Counted from the stretch's first letter, positions 47,389 to 59,070 are shown. The stretch: DNA of 64,000 nucleotides from Catonia carolina (GCA_035578175.1 JAQMRL010000002.1:99426748-99490747), one strand, 5' to 3'. Notes: generated from the letters alone by a model not told the origin. Made by a program: numbers and translations.

Positions 47389-47505
47389 TTTTGTGTGACA
47401 CGTGTGATGTTCGTCCTGATGTCTCCGTGTGAGACGAAAGATGTCTTTATGATGTAATACTCTGAGGTGAGTATTGCATATAATTTTTGATTCGCTGTTC
47501 ATTCT
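47389..47505 (-). repeat. Right arm of a large inverted repeat
   Basis: Reverse-complement partner of 45773-45892. Without the mariner, the spacer between the arms would be only about 150 bp, giving a foldback element of about 390 bp. Confidence 0.8.
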
Positions 47506-47509
47506 GTTA

Positions 47510-48580
47510 CTTAGTATATGCAAACAAAGGAAATAATGTTTAATAAAATAATTACAACATAATTTACCCACAAAAATAATGAATTAGGAAGCAGTTGACA
47601 TTCCGACGGGACTTTCACGAACTTTATTTAATAAATCTTTATTAGATGCATAATTTTCATCAATAATATACCTCATTGCTCTTCACAAGCGGACAGAAGT
47701 AATGTGCACCGGTTCTGACCGGTGGCACAATAAAACAGCTTCATAAACTACTGTAAAAGGACAAAATATGGAAAGAAAGGGAACTTAAGCTATTAGTCAT
47801 CACAGGAGTCATATTTAGTCAAACCTCTCAGAAATCACAATGAAAATATAGACTGACAGAAATATAATAGCCTAACATTAAAGTATTCTATATTCAAATC
47901 ACTACTGTTTCATTCTTGTCTAATAAACTCAAATTTTTAAATAGTTTCTTAAATTTATAGAATAATTATTTTATTTCAACAAATATTAATCATTTAACAT
48001 TATTATAAAATTTTAATTTCAATTTTTTTTCTACAAAAAGTCAAAGTCGCTTGGCAAGAATGCACTTTTTTACAGATCAGGTTTTCTGATCTCATTCTAG
48101 ATGATTCATTGGTTCTTCTGTCACTAGTAATAGGAAAATGAGGGAGTATAATGCTGTACTAGCAATAGACAAGGATAAAAACAGAAGACTGTTACGTTCA
48201 TTTTCCTTCCTGACCTATTTTTAAACGAAAAAAATTTAAAAAATGATTAGTAAAATAAAATAAAATAAAATATTTTTATCCGCCTCTATAATTTCACATT
48301 TTAAAGGAAACAGTAGTCTACATGGAAAATTATGAAGGAAAATTAAATATTTACCATAAAGAGTCGTCGTTGGAAGAGTAATTTAAATTGATATAAAATT
48401 CAGGGGAAGAGGCCATCATTACTAAAAAATTAGGTCGGAAAAATAAACAGAAATGATGTTTTTCAATCTAATTATCTTTAGAAAAAATTTTCGTAGAAAA
48501 AGATTTAACCCAATAAGCATTTAAAAGTTACATGACTACGTTGTAAATATAAAAATCTGAATTTAAGTACACTAGGCGCG
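47510..48580. other. AT-rich; small hairpins only
   Basis: CACCGGTTCTGACCGGTG (near 47708) and AGATCAGGTTTTCTGATCT (near 48075) are perfect short hairpins. No gene. Confidence 0.45.
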
Positions 48581-48586
48581 CAACTA

Positions 48587-49027
48587 TCCGGCCCCCAGAT
48601 ATCCGGACCTCAGTACTATCCGGCATGGGTTCTGAGTAAAAATAAATAATTAATGACAAAGAAATAAAAAACGAAATACAGTAAATGATAAACATCATTA
48701 TGAATAATCCTAGGTTTAATTTTTATCGATCATGTTCTGTATATCGTATTACTGTATAATACATTTTTGAAGGTTCTATAATATCAACAACACTGTGTAT
48801 TATGTTTAGTATAGCCTACCCTAATTTTACTGTACCTTTTAGCTTAATTTCTCGGTTACTAATTTCTTTAACTTTGCATAAAAAGAAAAACACAAATTAA
48901 TGTGCCCTACAAACTATAATATTATTCAGTTATCGCTAATTAGTGTGAATTACTACCCATAAAACCAATTAATTCTTTATCCGGCTTTTTTGCTATCCGG
49001 TCTGGGCTAACGCCACATTAGGCCGGA
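48587..49027. mobile_element. pogo-like MITE with six TATCCGG boxes
   Basis: Both ends, read inward, start TA-TCCGGCC (left at 48585, right inverted at 49029), giving TA target duplications. TATCCGG recurs at 48600 and 48617 near the left end and at 48977 and 48993 near the right. 441 bp, no ORF. Clustered subterminal boxes suggest transposase binding sites. Confidence 0.65.
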
Positions 49028-49094
49028 TATACATGAGCCTATACTTAAATGGGTTTTTAAAGATGTGAACAAATTATTTATAATTTTCAGTGGG

Positions 49095-49225
49095 AACTCC
49101 GTTATGCAGGGTTCAATTCCTGGCCAGGGTCTGAAAACTATAACCCGTTTAAACCCACCGTTCCTTAACAAAAAATAATTACTAATGAACCAAGGTGTTG
49201 ATGCAACTTTAAATAAACTTAAAAA
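49095..49225 (+). mobile_element. SINE A copy, 5' truncated
   Basis: GGGTTCAATTCCTGGCCAGG (B box block), TTTAAACCCACCGTTCC, AAGGTGTTGATGCAAC and an AATAAACTT tail. The A-box half is missing. Confidence 0.85.
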
Positions 49226-49489
49226 TTTAATAATAATGAATGAATTGGGCTTGTTTTTCAAATAAAATGTTCATAAAATCTTTTAACTGAGTGAAGTACA
49301 TGTAAATTACTGGTAGCGCTTCGTTGCAAATATATTTCCAACTTTTCACTTTAGGAAGGAAGATTTTAGATTCGTATTAATTTCTATTATAATTCACTTA
49401 AACATTGGGTTATCGCTGGATGATTCAGTGCAGCTTGTGGAGTCTGAAGATAATTTATAATTTAGAAGTTATTGTCTTCTTCTTTTTCT

Positions 49490-50120
49490 CACAATCAAGG
49501 ATTATCAGCCTTTTCCGACTTACAACAGCGACAAACTTCTAAATTATTGTTATCTTTTTTGTGGCCTCCCAACATCTCTACTCCCCACTGGTCCGTATTG
49601 CAAAACACTGAAGAGGATCCTTCCCTCAGGCATTCTCTCTAAGTGCTCCCTCCATCGATTACGATATTCTGCAATCTTACCATTTAGGTTGTTAACATCT
49701 AGTTCCGTTCTGAGTTACTCATTTATTAATGAGTCCATACGACGCAACCCTTTGTTCTTCGCAGGAATCGCATCTCTGCCGCCTGTAGTCTACTCTCCTT
49801 TGGTCTGGTACTAATCCACGACTCACTTCCATAGAGTAGGACTGGGACAGCCATCCCCCTGTAAAACTTTATCTGGGTTTATTTTCTTGTTTTTCTGCTT
49901 AGGGTTCTGCTAATATTGCCGCACACTGCTTGGAATTTGCCAACTTTCTTCTCTATGTTCAAATCTTGATCAAACCCGAAGTCAAAACCTAAATAATTGC
50001 ATTGTGATACCTGCTGGAGCAATGCGTCATCTACCACAATTTTAGACCTGGTAGGAAATTTACCAGTAAATGCCATTACCTTTGACTTTTTTACGGAAAC
50101 ATTGAACTTACATTTTTTCA
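49490..50120 (-). pseudogene. LINE reverse transcriptase C-terminal fragment
   Basis: Begins KKCKFNVSVKKSKVMAFTGK (just after the RT active site), then CNYLGFDFGFDQD, KKVGKFQAVCGNISRTL, and in other frames a YG-type block, RWREHLERMPEGR and VGSRDVGRPQKR. This is the usual thumb plus C-terminal order of insect LINE ORF2. Several stops. It is a lineage different from 34850 and 28955. Confidence 0.8.
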
Positions 50121-50265
50121 TAAGAAGTTATTATATTGGCCTATATTTAATTTAATCACTGAGCAATGTAACCTCATGGAAACGCTGGTCAGTAAAGTGC
50201 TGAAGAAGACCGTTTTAAAGTTTTATCATATTTTAGTTCGGTCAGTTAATAAATGGATTAGTGTT

Positions 50266-50460
50266 GAACCCTGATTGCTTAGCAAGTTTCGAGGATTGGA
50301 TCAGCTGAGATGAGATTGTTAATAAATCTTTAGCAGAGTATCGATTGCTAAGACGTAAAAGAAGTAAAGATATTAGGCATGAACTTGTGCCGGAATTGAG
50401 AACAACTTTTCGGAAATACAGTAAAGAGTGGCATAGTATTGTGGATGCCAGATGAACCAA
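50266..50460 (+). pseudogene. Possible coding remnant, unknown family
   Basis: One frame reads NPDCLASFEDWIS, a stop, then DEIVNKSLAEYRLLRRKRSK and a basic stretch to TTFRKYSKEWHSIVDA. It is coherent over about 60 codons with one stop. Resembles the remnant at 10728 in block spacing. No known domain. Confidence 0.3.
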
Positions 50461-50469
50461 CACCTTAAC

Positions 50470-52205
50470 ATATGTTAACTTACAAGCCAATCGGATGATA
50501 TGGTATGGGAGGATCTTGAATCATCTCACAGACATCTTCTTTAATAAATACCACCTTACTATGTTTGCAGATGGAATAACCCTGGAGGTATAATCCATAT
50601 CGTTTGTAATGGTGATGAATTCACGTCTGAGTGCAGAAAATTTGTCTGTATTTTTGTCAAAGATTGTAAATATAGCACGAAACAAAACAATCCTATAACG
50701 CCATCGTTTCAATGTCATGTGTTTCTTTACAATGGCTTTTATCTGGTATATGTCAAAGAAAACTAATTCAAATGTTTTCACTGTTTCTGAATAATAGGCT
50801 AAATAAACTTTTTACAATCTATCCTGGTTCCATCATATAACAAGAATGTCAGAGAATAGATTGTCATGACGGAGTTTTGAGTGGGCTCCAGCCAACAGGA
50901 GAAAATTTGGAAGGGCGAGGAGTTTAAGTGTTTGTCTTACTGAAGTCATGTAGAAACAGCAGACATGAGATAAGCATGAAGATTGGGATGACCATAGTGG
51001 CTGTAAATACCTGCTAATAACAAGACAGAGGAGAAGAAAAGATATACAGTAGAAGATGGAGGGGAAGGTGGAGAAAAGGAGATATATAAGAAAAAGTGTT
51101 ATGTTCACAAATTTTACGATAATAAGGAAAATATTACAGTAGGCTCTTCAAAGATAGAGTGCAAGTAAAGTGAAAGAACGTTTAAATTACTGAAACATCA
51201 TGGGACAGAAACCCCTTTGTTGTAATGATAATGAATGACAAACGCTCGGTCATACACCTTTTTCCAGTGAACATCTTAACATTTCAGTAATGTTCCTTTC
51301 CTGGGATACTCACAGAGTTATATACAGTTTACAAGTACAGGACACATCCTTTTTTTGGCGACAGTCGAAAAAGCAACACGCCTTTTCTTTATTAAATTTA
51401 CAGTTGGAAGGTTTTCAGAGAATTCTACTTCAATTTGAATGATCTACTTTGAATAATTTAAATGCTGTTACTTCATACGTGTAAGTGAAAATACATTCAG
51501 TGAAACCCAATTTTTTGTTCCTTTCCTAATGTAGAAGATGAATTGAGGAAATATTTTCCAGTTAATTATTGTTTTACGTTGTTTTATATGTTTAGTAGAG
51601 CAAAAACTTAAATGATTTTAAATTGTTTTCCTTGACCATTTAAATTTACTCCATGAAGTTTCCTTTTGCTTCCTCGTTACTCTGATTGGAGCATAATTTC
51701 TAAAAGTAATGCTCGCTTAAAATTTTGTACTCAAATTTAAACCTTTCAATAGTAAAATGAGCGGATGTTTAAAGAGGGTATGTTGAACACTCTAAACCAA
51801 AAATTTTAATTGGACTGTATCTTAAAAACAACGTTTCCACGACCCACTCGTAAGATTTATTTTTAATTATCCAGGCAGTGCTAAATTTATTATTTTTAAA
51901 ATTTATTTATTTATAAATATCTCGTATTTATTTATTTATTTAACATTAGACGAACAATTATTTTTGTTATTTTCTAGGGATATTACAAGAGCGTAGGTGC
52001 CGAGAAAATGGTTGTGGGTTATTCTCCGAAAAACATACTGTTTTTATATGAACTTAAAATGCATTTTTTTGTTGCAAAATTGTGGGAAATTAAAAACGCT
52101 AGAAGTATTCAATAAGACTTCTTATTCATCGTATCGTTTAGCCGCAATAACAGAGTTTTGTAAAGAAGTAAATAAAAATTTATTTTTCTTAATTAAGATC
52201 TGTAA
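50470..52205. other. No gene recognised
   Basis: Short frames on the minus strand (for example 50521-50781) without motif. Confidence 0.4.
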
Positions 52206-52207
52206 CT

Positions 52208-52350
52208 ACCACGCAATGGTTAGCGTGCTACGTTATAAAATGCTTGCACTTTTTTTGAAGGTCGTGGGTTCGATTCCTGAGCAAGTACCTGGAAAATTAT
52301 TGCACCTTTAAACCCGCCGTTCTTTAACTCAAAGTAGAAATTAATAAGCT
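52208..52350 (+). mobile_element. SINE A copy
   Basis: CAATGGTTAGCGTGCTACG (A box), GTGGGTTCGATTCCTGAGC (B box), TTTAAACCCGCCGTTC; the 3' part is lost. Confidence 0.85.
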
Positions 52351-52806
52351 TACTGTTAATAAGACTTTAAATTGACTAAAACTGTCTTATAATGTATTTT
52401 AGTACAAAACTTTACTGAATAACTGATCAAATTTAAATATGCAACAAAATTTTGTGTAGTATATTTTGTAATTGTCAGTTTAGCAGCAATTTAAAGATTT
52501 GAGATAATTTTTAAAATTTGATAACTATTTTTTTTAAAAAAACTTTATTGAAGCCTGTTCATTTTTGTTTCAAGTTTCACACTAGAGACTGAAAAATAAT
52601 TTTATATCTGTTGTATATTTTATATATAGAACTTATTGTACTCGGGGCTTAAATCCCATTAACATTAGGCCTACTTGGTTATTAATCTATCGGACCATTA
52701 TAGTACAATACGAAGGCTAAAACGGCGGTACTCAACATAGGCTTATATTTGTTTACTAACTTAAGATTACCTTTTTTTTCAAAGTTTAGCTTCATTATAT
52801 TTTTGT

Positions 52807-53203
52807 TGCCCATAATAGACAGATGGGGTGTCAAATTATTTACACTCAATCTGTTTATTGCATGGCTAAAATAAATAATTCTGGTTTTTATCACATGGTC
52901 ACCCAATTAAATGACTGAACCATTTAAGAACAGAAGAGGTAGAGGTGTAAAAGACACTAATCAGAGTTATTTCCTCTGAAAGTAATGAATTTTATTATAC
53001 AGCCAGACCCTGTGGTGAATGTAGTGAAGGTGTCATTTGCAGAGTGAAAAATATGTGCTTTTCAGAGGGCTCGGCATGCTGATAAGCGTACTTTTCCACT
53101 CAGTGAGGAATGCAAAGGTAAACCACCTCACTCCTCGATTTACTTAGTAAAACCAGGTCCAAACCAGCCTTTCGGCTGATGACCTTAACAACAACAACAA
53201 CAA
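52807..53203 (+). mobile_element. SINE D with 8-bp target duplication
   Basis: 397 bp, starting TGCCCATAATAGACAGATGG and ending TTCGGCTGATGACC then an (AAC)n tail of five units. ATTTTTGT flanks it (52799-52806 and 53204-53211). Same order of blocks as 24205-24600. Confidence 0.88.
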
Positions 53204-53211
53204 ATTTTTGT

Positions 53212-54600
53212 AATAACCTGTGTAATACCTGTGAACAGTAAATTTTTCATTAAGTTATATCCACTGGGAGATACCGTTTCATGACACTCTAACCAACTTG
53301 TTTACTGTTATGTAGAGAACAGATTACAAATAAATCTAATAACAAAAATGTCTGTTGTTAATACCTTATACCAAACCATTTTTAGATACAATGCTATTGA
53401 TTCTCCTATTTTGTGGGGGATGTGACACCGTTATTGGTAAAAACATATTTTATAACATATTGTTGAAAAATATTCGCTAAAATTAAAAAAAAACCACTTT
53501 ATTTCAGTGGGAATAGGGAGAACTGTTTTAATGTTTTTGCAAGGAAATAATTCAATATAAATGTTAGAACGAGTAGTAATTACTCCCTTTGCCAACTTTG
53601 CTTTTACCTAAACCATTATTAGTAGGGTTGTCATTTGCAAAACGTAGAATCAGCTTGCTGCTAAAGAACGAATTACGAGAACAAACCGAACGATTCTCAC
53701 CTTACTGTAACGAAAATTAGAAAATAACATAGCACGAAACATCAGTTACTGGTTATAAATCAAACGTACTATAAACGACTATATTTTTAATTTTCAAAAT
53801 TATTAATTAAAATAGATTTTTTTTATCGATCACTAGATTTTCAATTCAAACTTTTTATTTATTTTTCGATTGATACTTGAAATTTACATAGTCACATCTA
53901 CATCTTGGTAATTTTTTATTTCTTTATTATCTAGACAGCAAAATTATAATCTGTTCTTACATTTAAAAAGCAAGAGCAATAAGTAATAGAGATAACGTAG
54001 AAATACGTGAGATAATACATTAACATTCATTAACAATTAATGTTACAGATCAAACGAAAATAAAATAAATTCAGAAAGAATTTTAAATAACATAACATTT
54101 TTGTAATAAAGTTCAATTAATCATTATTAAATTTGCTACTTAAGTCAAACACATAGTATCTATTAAGACTTGTAAAAGAAGATCGGATGTCCGTTGAGTC
54201 TTTGTTCATACGTTCTGCTAAATCGTGCCATTTTCTGTCTTACCGAGTTAAGTCCGAGGTCATATACATTTGTTTCGTAAGAGCTATACGTAAAAGTTTT
54301 GTCTGAAAAAGTTCTGCAATGTTAAAACTGGAATGTTATACTGCCCCCCAGAGTGACATCCTGTACTTCCACGCATGCTTCAAAATTGTATTATAAAGCG
54401 TCAGTTTTGAGTCAATTGGTAGTTGTGAGCGTCTTCCAGTTAACCAAAAAATGTTTCTTAGTTTCAAGTCCAACTGTTTTCATTTTGTCAGAATTTGTTT
54501 TCTGCACGGCAGTGATCTTAATAATTAGGTACTAGGCTGTATTCATTAAATATTGGAAATAAGCAGTTTACGTGTACAAATTTTTTAGTAGTCCGCGGGG
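53212..54600. other. AT-rich, nothing recognised
   Basis: No ORF or repeat of note. Confidence 0.5.
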
Positions 54601-54602
54601 GT

Positions 54603-54770
54603 CGCCTCTGTGGTGTAGTGACTAGCACGATAGTCTACAAAGCAAAAGGTTCCGCGTTCGATTCCCAGCTAGGGTGTCAAATGATTAACACGTTAAAACT
54701 CACCGTTACAGTACCGAAACTCTCAGTAGTCGCTAATGACCAGGCTGTTAATGCGACTACAAAATAAACT
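54603..54770 (+). mobile_element. SINE A copy, near full length
   Basis: CGCCTCTGTGGTGTAGTGAC (A box), GCGTTCGATTCCCAGC (B box), TTAACACGTTAAAACTCACC, CAGTAGTCGCTAATGACC, GCTGTTAATGCGAC and an AATAAACTT tail. The most complete copy, useful as a family guide. Confidence 0.9.
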
Positions 54771-55689
54771 TAAGATGTTTTTTAAGATTGTTGACTGCCA
54801 GTATACCGTTCACATGTAGAATTCATTCATCTTGAATAGTTGATGTAGTAAGCTATATTACAACCCATTAATGACGTGCTACAAATACTGTTTATTTAAA
54901 ATATCAATCGTGAACCGATACTCACGTTTTAACTCCACGAGCATTGCATTAGACAAAACTTCGAAATTTCGGAATATCTAAACCGATTTTTATTTTTAAC
55001 ATGCTTATTACGTATAAAACGTGTTTAAAAATAAAAACTAAGTATATTTATAACGGAATATTTTAAATAAAGAATATTTCTATGGTGTTATGGCAAAAGT
55101 GGATATGTCCACTTTTTTCAAAATTGAGTTAAGTGCACTACTGTATTGCTCATATTTGAATCTATATTATGGCAAAACGAGATATATCTACGGCTATTGG
55201 CTGCAGAGATATGGCCAATGGAAAAATATGATATGTCATTCATGTGAACTTTGTACTGTGCCAAAAACAGATATGTCCGTAACCACTTCTGCCTTGTTTA
55301 AAAAATAGTTTGATGTTAGTGGCTAAACTAGATATGTCAGACATATCAACTAAGTAACATGTTCCGATACATGTGGAGGGCAAAATTGGAACTTCAACAT
55401 GACTATAATGTTCAGTTTCTCACTTCAAGAAAAAAAACCGTTAAATACAACGGACCAAAAATTTCTTCTCCCTGGATAAGTGTGATAGTGATCAAGCTAG
55501 AATCGAGAGACTAAAAAAGTTACATCTGTACCAATCAAGATAACTCTTAATTGATATCAATTTATTCAGATGTTGAGCGGTAAAAGACCATTCAAGGTTT
55601 CAGAAATGGAAAGAAAAAACTTCCTGTCTTTTTCAAGCTTACTTTCCCAAACTCTTGTTAAACGGCTCCGCGACACCGATAGGAATAAA

Positions 55690-56005
55690 ATAAGTTGATT
55701 AAAGATTGAATGGCTGCGCTACACTTCAGGTAATTTCGATGTCATTCATTTTAATACGCTTTAAAAGAGGATGAAATGTTCAGAACCATGAAGTTGTGAG
55801 AAACTAATCGGGGAAGGCCTTAGACGTATAAGAATGAAAGACCTCACTTCTACAGTGGACAAGAGGGATCAATCCACTTAAAAAAGGGACTTGTTATCGC
55901 TTATTCATTCCGATTGTTATGAGTTTTATAATAAACTTACAGCTGCCCACCATGCTCCAGAATTGGACATTTCAACTAGTGAATCTAATAATGATGATTG
56001 TTTGT
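55690..56005 (+). pseudogene. Decayed coding trace inside the 55-57 kb transposon
   Basis: In shifting plus-strand frames one can read EWLRYTSGNFDVIHFNT, then RMKDLTS, then KRDLLSLIHSDCYEFYNKLT and a short acidic end (SESNND). Several transposon-associated insect proteins, as I remember them, show a similar series: a W-x-x-(Y/F) block, a basic stretch, then a DLLSL-x-x-x-(Y/F)-x-x-FY block. This supports the TIR unit being a true transposon carrying an accessory or transposase-linked protein. No DDE triad is visible. Uncertain. Confidence 0.35.
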
Positions 56006-56299
56006 AATTTACTAAAAGTGTATGAATGTATGTTTTATTATGTAAGAGACAGCGCTCCAATTTAGCTAATTTTACTATCATATTATGTTAACGTAAATTG
56101 TTGTTTTTCTTTTATTTTGAGTGTTTAATATTAAAATACACTGATTAGTTTTCTTAATTGTTTATTACCTTCTTCAGTGTAAGCTACTATGAGTCAGGTT
56201 TTTTCATTACTTCGGATTATGTAAAGAAAAATGCACGTGTTACAATACTGTAGTCATTATTATATTATTCCGAAATACTTTAAAATAACTATTATAATT

Positions 56300-56596
56300 T
56301 TTTTATTCCTAATTTGTGTGCGTTGTAATCTGATCAATTGAGAACAATAAGCAACCCGATGACCCAAAGAGATGAAGATGATGTGTATGATGTGTAAATG
56401 AGGTATAGTCTTGTACAGATGCAGGCCGACCATTCCTAAGAAAGTATGGTTAATTGAACCCCAACCATCAAAGTACACCGGTAACAACTGTCTAGTATTC
56501 AAATCCGTAGAAAAGTAACTACCTTTACTACGATTTGAACCAGGAACCTTCGTCTTCGCGGCGACGATTTTACCTCTAGACCAACCCGGTGGGTTG
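56300..56596 (-). mobile_element. SINE C, full copy with 8-bp target duplication
   Basis: Minus strand: head CCACCGGGTTGGTCTAGAGG, B box GGTTCAAATCG, body, ACAAATTAGGAATAAA end. TTATAATT flanks it (56292-56299 and 56597-56604). Nested in the 55080-56957 transposon, hence younger than it. Confidence 0.9.
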
Positions 56597-56957
56597 TTAT
56601 AATTAAAAGAAAACATAAAATAAAGTAAAATTCAATCATTTACTGGCATTTATATTATTTCCTTGGAATATTTTTCCATGCTACCTACTAATGCCATTTT
56701 TTAAGTTCTACATATTGCCAAGTTATAGAAAATGGCAAAACTTGATATGTCAGAAAATCAAGAAAATCTGGGTGCCAAGATTACATTTTTAGTTTTCTGG
56801 ATGTGAAAAGTATTTTAAATTAATTATTGAATTTTATGAGTAGTTAATCGTACCAAAAAACTTAGAAACTGATTTTTCCTGTTCAATCAAACTTTAAAAA
56901 TGCTCTCCTGAAAAATTTAAAAAAGTGTACATATCCACTTCTGCCATAACACCATAG

Positions 56958-57555
56958 ATTTTAAATATTGTTTTAACCAAAAAATTTAATTAAAAATATA
57001 AACAGAGTAGTCGTCGAGAATAGAAAACGACCATAACTAAAGTCTTACAAGACGTGCTTACAATAAAAACGCTTACTAGTAAAACATTTATTCTGGTTCA
57101 ATAGCAATTACAAGAAATTATACTCCAATTACCAGTGCTATTGCTGCTTCTGATTGTAAAATAAGCGGGTCAGTGCTATATATTTCACTAGTTTCTTTGG
57201 GGCTTTCCCGAAGTCCGCCAGGGAAACTTTGTCAGTAAACTGACCTTTGTCAGATCCCTTTACTTGTGGGCTCTTGCTACAGAGGGTCCCTAATTCAGTG
57301 ACTATTCTAGGTGAACAGTAGGTGTTGTATTCTCACTCGGTTATACACTGTTGGCTAACATCATTCCTGTAATGCGTGTATGATATTAATTGTTTGCTAT
57401 TTTTCGATTATTTTTTGTTATTATGCACATTTTTTTTCGGAATACTCTAACATTACAAAATCCGAACAAAACCCTGACCCAATTATTTCTGATCAGCGGG
57501 GTTGTTGTGTACTCTCATCTATGGTTAAAAAACTATAGTATATATATAAATTTGT
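56958..57555. other. No gene recognised
   Basis: 57200-57330 is less AT-rich (GTCCGCCAGGGAAAC and similar), with no ORF. Confidence 0.4.
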
Positions 57556-57645
57556 TATAATTTTTAGGCCTTAGCCGGAAACTGAACCCGGGATATTTCA
57601 CTTTGTAATCTACCGTATTTACCACTTTGCAACAAAGGCGTCTGT
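57556..57645 (-). mobile_element. SINE A head, truncated
   Basis: Minus strand: CAGACGCCTTTGTTGC, then AAAGTGGTAAATACGG (A box) and CGGGTTCAGTTTCCGGC (B box). The 3' body is missing. Confidence 0.7.
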
Positions 57646-57845
57646 AAGATTTTACTTATTGTTGAGTAAATTTGATATTTTATATAAAGGAATTCGCTCT
57701 GTTGGTTTAAACAACATAATAAAAATATCAATCAATGGAATTAAATTCATTTCAGTTCAATGTTAAGTAACATTTGATAGAATAATTGATGGATTGATTA
57801 TAATTGTAAGATAGTTACCGACTGATATCCAAGTATTTTTAATGT

Positions 57846-57995
57846 TACTGGTGTATTTACACTATGTCGTTAATACAGAGCAAATATGTTAAATGTAACA
57901 TAGAATTAAATACACGTGCCCGCGGAAACACATATACTATACTATATAATTCTATGTAGTTAACGGACATGTTTGTTATGTAAATGCAGTAATAT
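57846..57995. repeat. Foldback repeat, possible MITE
   Basis: ACATAGAATTA (57898-57908) is perfectly inverted at 57947-57957. Less perfect matches (TTACTG, ATTTACA, ATGT..TTAA) extend the arms outward by about 50 bp each. No ORF. Confidence 0.5.
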
Positions 57996-58571
57996 CAGCG
58001 CCCGTTTATGTAAGTAACTAATGCATTTGGATAAACTAAGTAAACGCGTTGAAATATGAAACGGAATTTCTATTTTGAACAAGTTCAAGTTCAAACCGTG
58101 AAAGATATTCTTAAGTTTGTTGTCAAGAAACCATGACCTTAATGTCTTTCTTGAAAACTATTAAAACAGTAGTGATTGCGCCCGGGATTATTGCTAGTTT
58201 CATAGGAACATAATTACTGGGTTATTGCTTTTCTCGGTATCACTCCACACTTTACTTTATCCAAGTATCACTTTAAGAATATTGATACCGTATTTTAAAA
58301 CTATAACAATTTGAGAAGGTACTGAAATAATATTCATTTTTCAGGGTACTTACCCTCTTTCCACCTCCTAGAAGTTTCAGGGTTTATTCGTGAGATTTTT
58401 AATTTTATTCCAATTTTCTCAAAAACGGATCTTAGATTTTTTTAAATCACCTCATTTACTACAGCTTTTACGTTCTAAAAATTAGGGTAAGAGGCATGTC
58501 TATTGAAATTGTGGGGAAGGGGTGTGCTGTATTAATATATACACATACATATGTATATATTAAATTGCACC
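57996..58571. other. AT-rich, nothing recognised
   Basis: TATATACACATACATATGTATATA-type palindromic low complexity near 58540; nothing else. Confidence 0.5.
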
Positions 58572-59070
58572 TTTAACATGAATTTTGAAGAAAAGTTATA
58601 TCAAAAAATGTTACAGAAAAGTTAAAGTTATAGAATACTAAAAACCCTTGCAAGTTTTCATAAAGCGTTTTTTCTACAATGGTACTGGTTTTTTATTTGG
58701 TTTAGCATTAATTAGTAATTTTACATATTTTTCTCATTAAAATCGGTAAAACATAGGTTTTTCTTTAAAACTGCGTTCTTAATATGCATTTTAAGGTAAA
58801 ACTGTGAATAATTAAAGTTTTAGAAAAATTTAAAGTTCAATCTTTTTTACAGTTTTTAGTTAAGATTTCTTAGCTTAGCATTTAGTGATTTTACATATTT
58901 TTCTCATTTAAATCGGTAAAAATAGTTTAAAATTGCGGTCTTAATATGCATTTTAAAGGAAAATTATAAATAGCCTAAATAAAGTTTTAGAAAAATTTAA
59001 AGTTCAATCTTTTTACACAGTTTTTAGCTAAGAGTTCTTAGTTTAGCGTCAATTAGTGATTTTCCGTATT
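58572..59070 (+). repeat. About 170-bp tandem repeat, 2.2 good units plus one decayed
   Basis: TTAGCATT starts units at 58702 and 58875, and TTAGCGTC at 59043, giving periods of 173 and 168. Each unit carries TTTTACATATTTTTCTCATT, CTTAATATGCATTTTAA and AAATTTAAAGTTCAATC. A weaker unit precedes at 58572. It resembles a young satellite seed. Confidence 0.8.

Larger units (their letters stand above)
55080..56957. mobile_element. TIR transposon of unknown family with GATATGTC boxes
   Basis: The ends are inverted repeats of 39 bp with two mismatches (55080-55118 and 56919-56957), starting CTATGGTGTTATGGCA. A core box GATATGTC lies in the TIR and recurs inside at 55230, 55270 and 55331 (there as the palindrome GATATGTCAGACATATC, 55331-55347) and at 56744. 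Several boxes follow GGCAAAA or GCCAAAA. A target duplication is not clear. ATTTTAAATA occurs at 55059-55068 and at 56958-56967, but is separated from the left end by 11 bases. A decayed coding trace lies at 55690-56005 and a SINE C is nested at 56300-56596. Confidence 0.8.
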
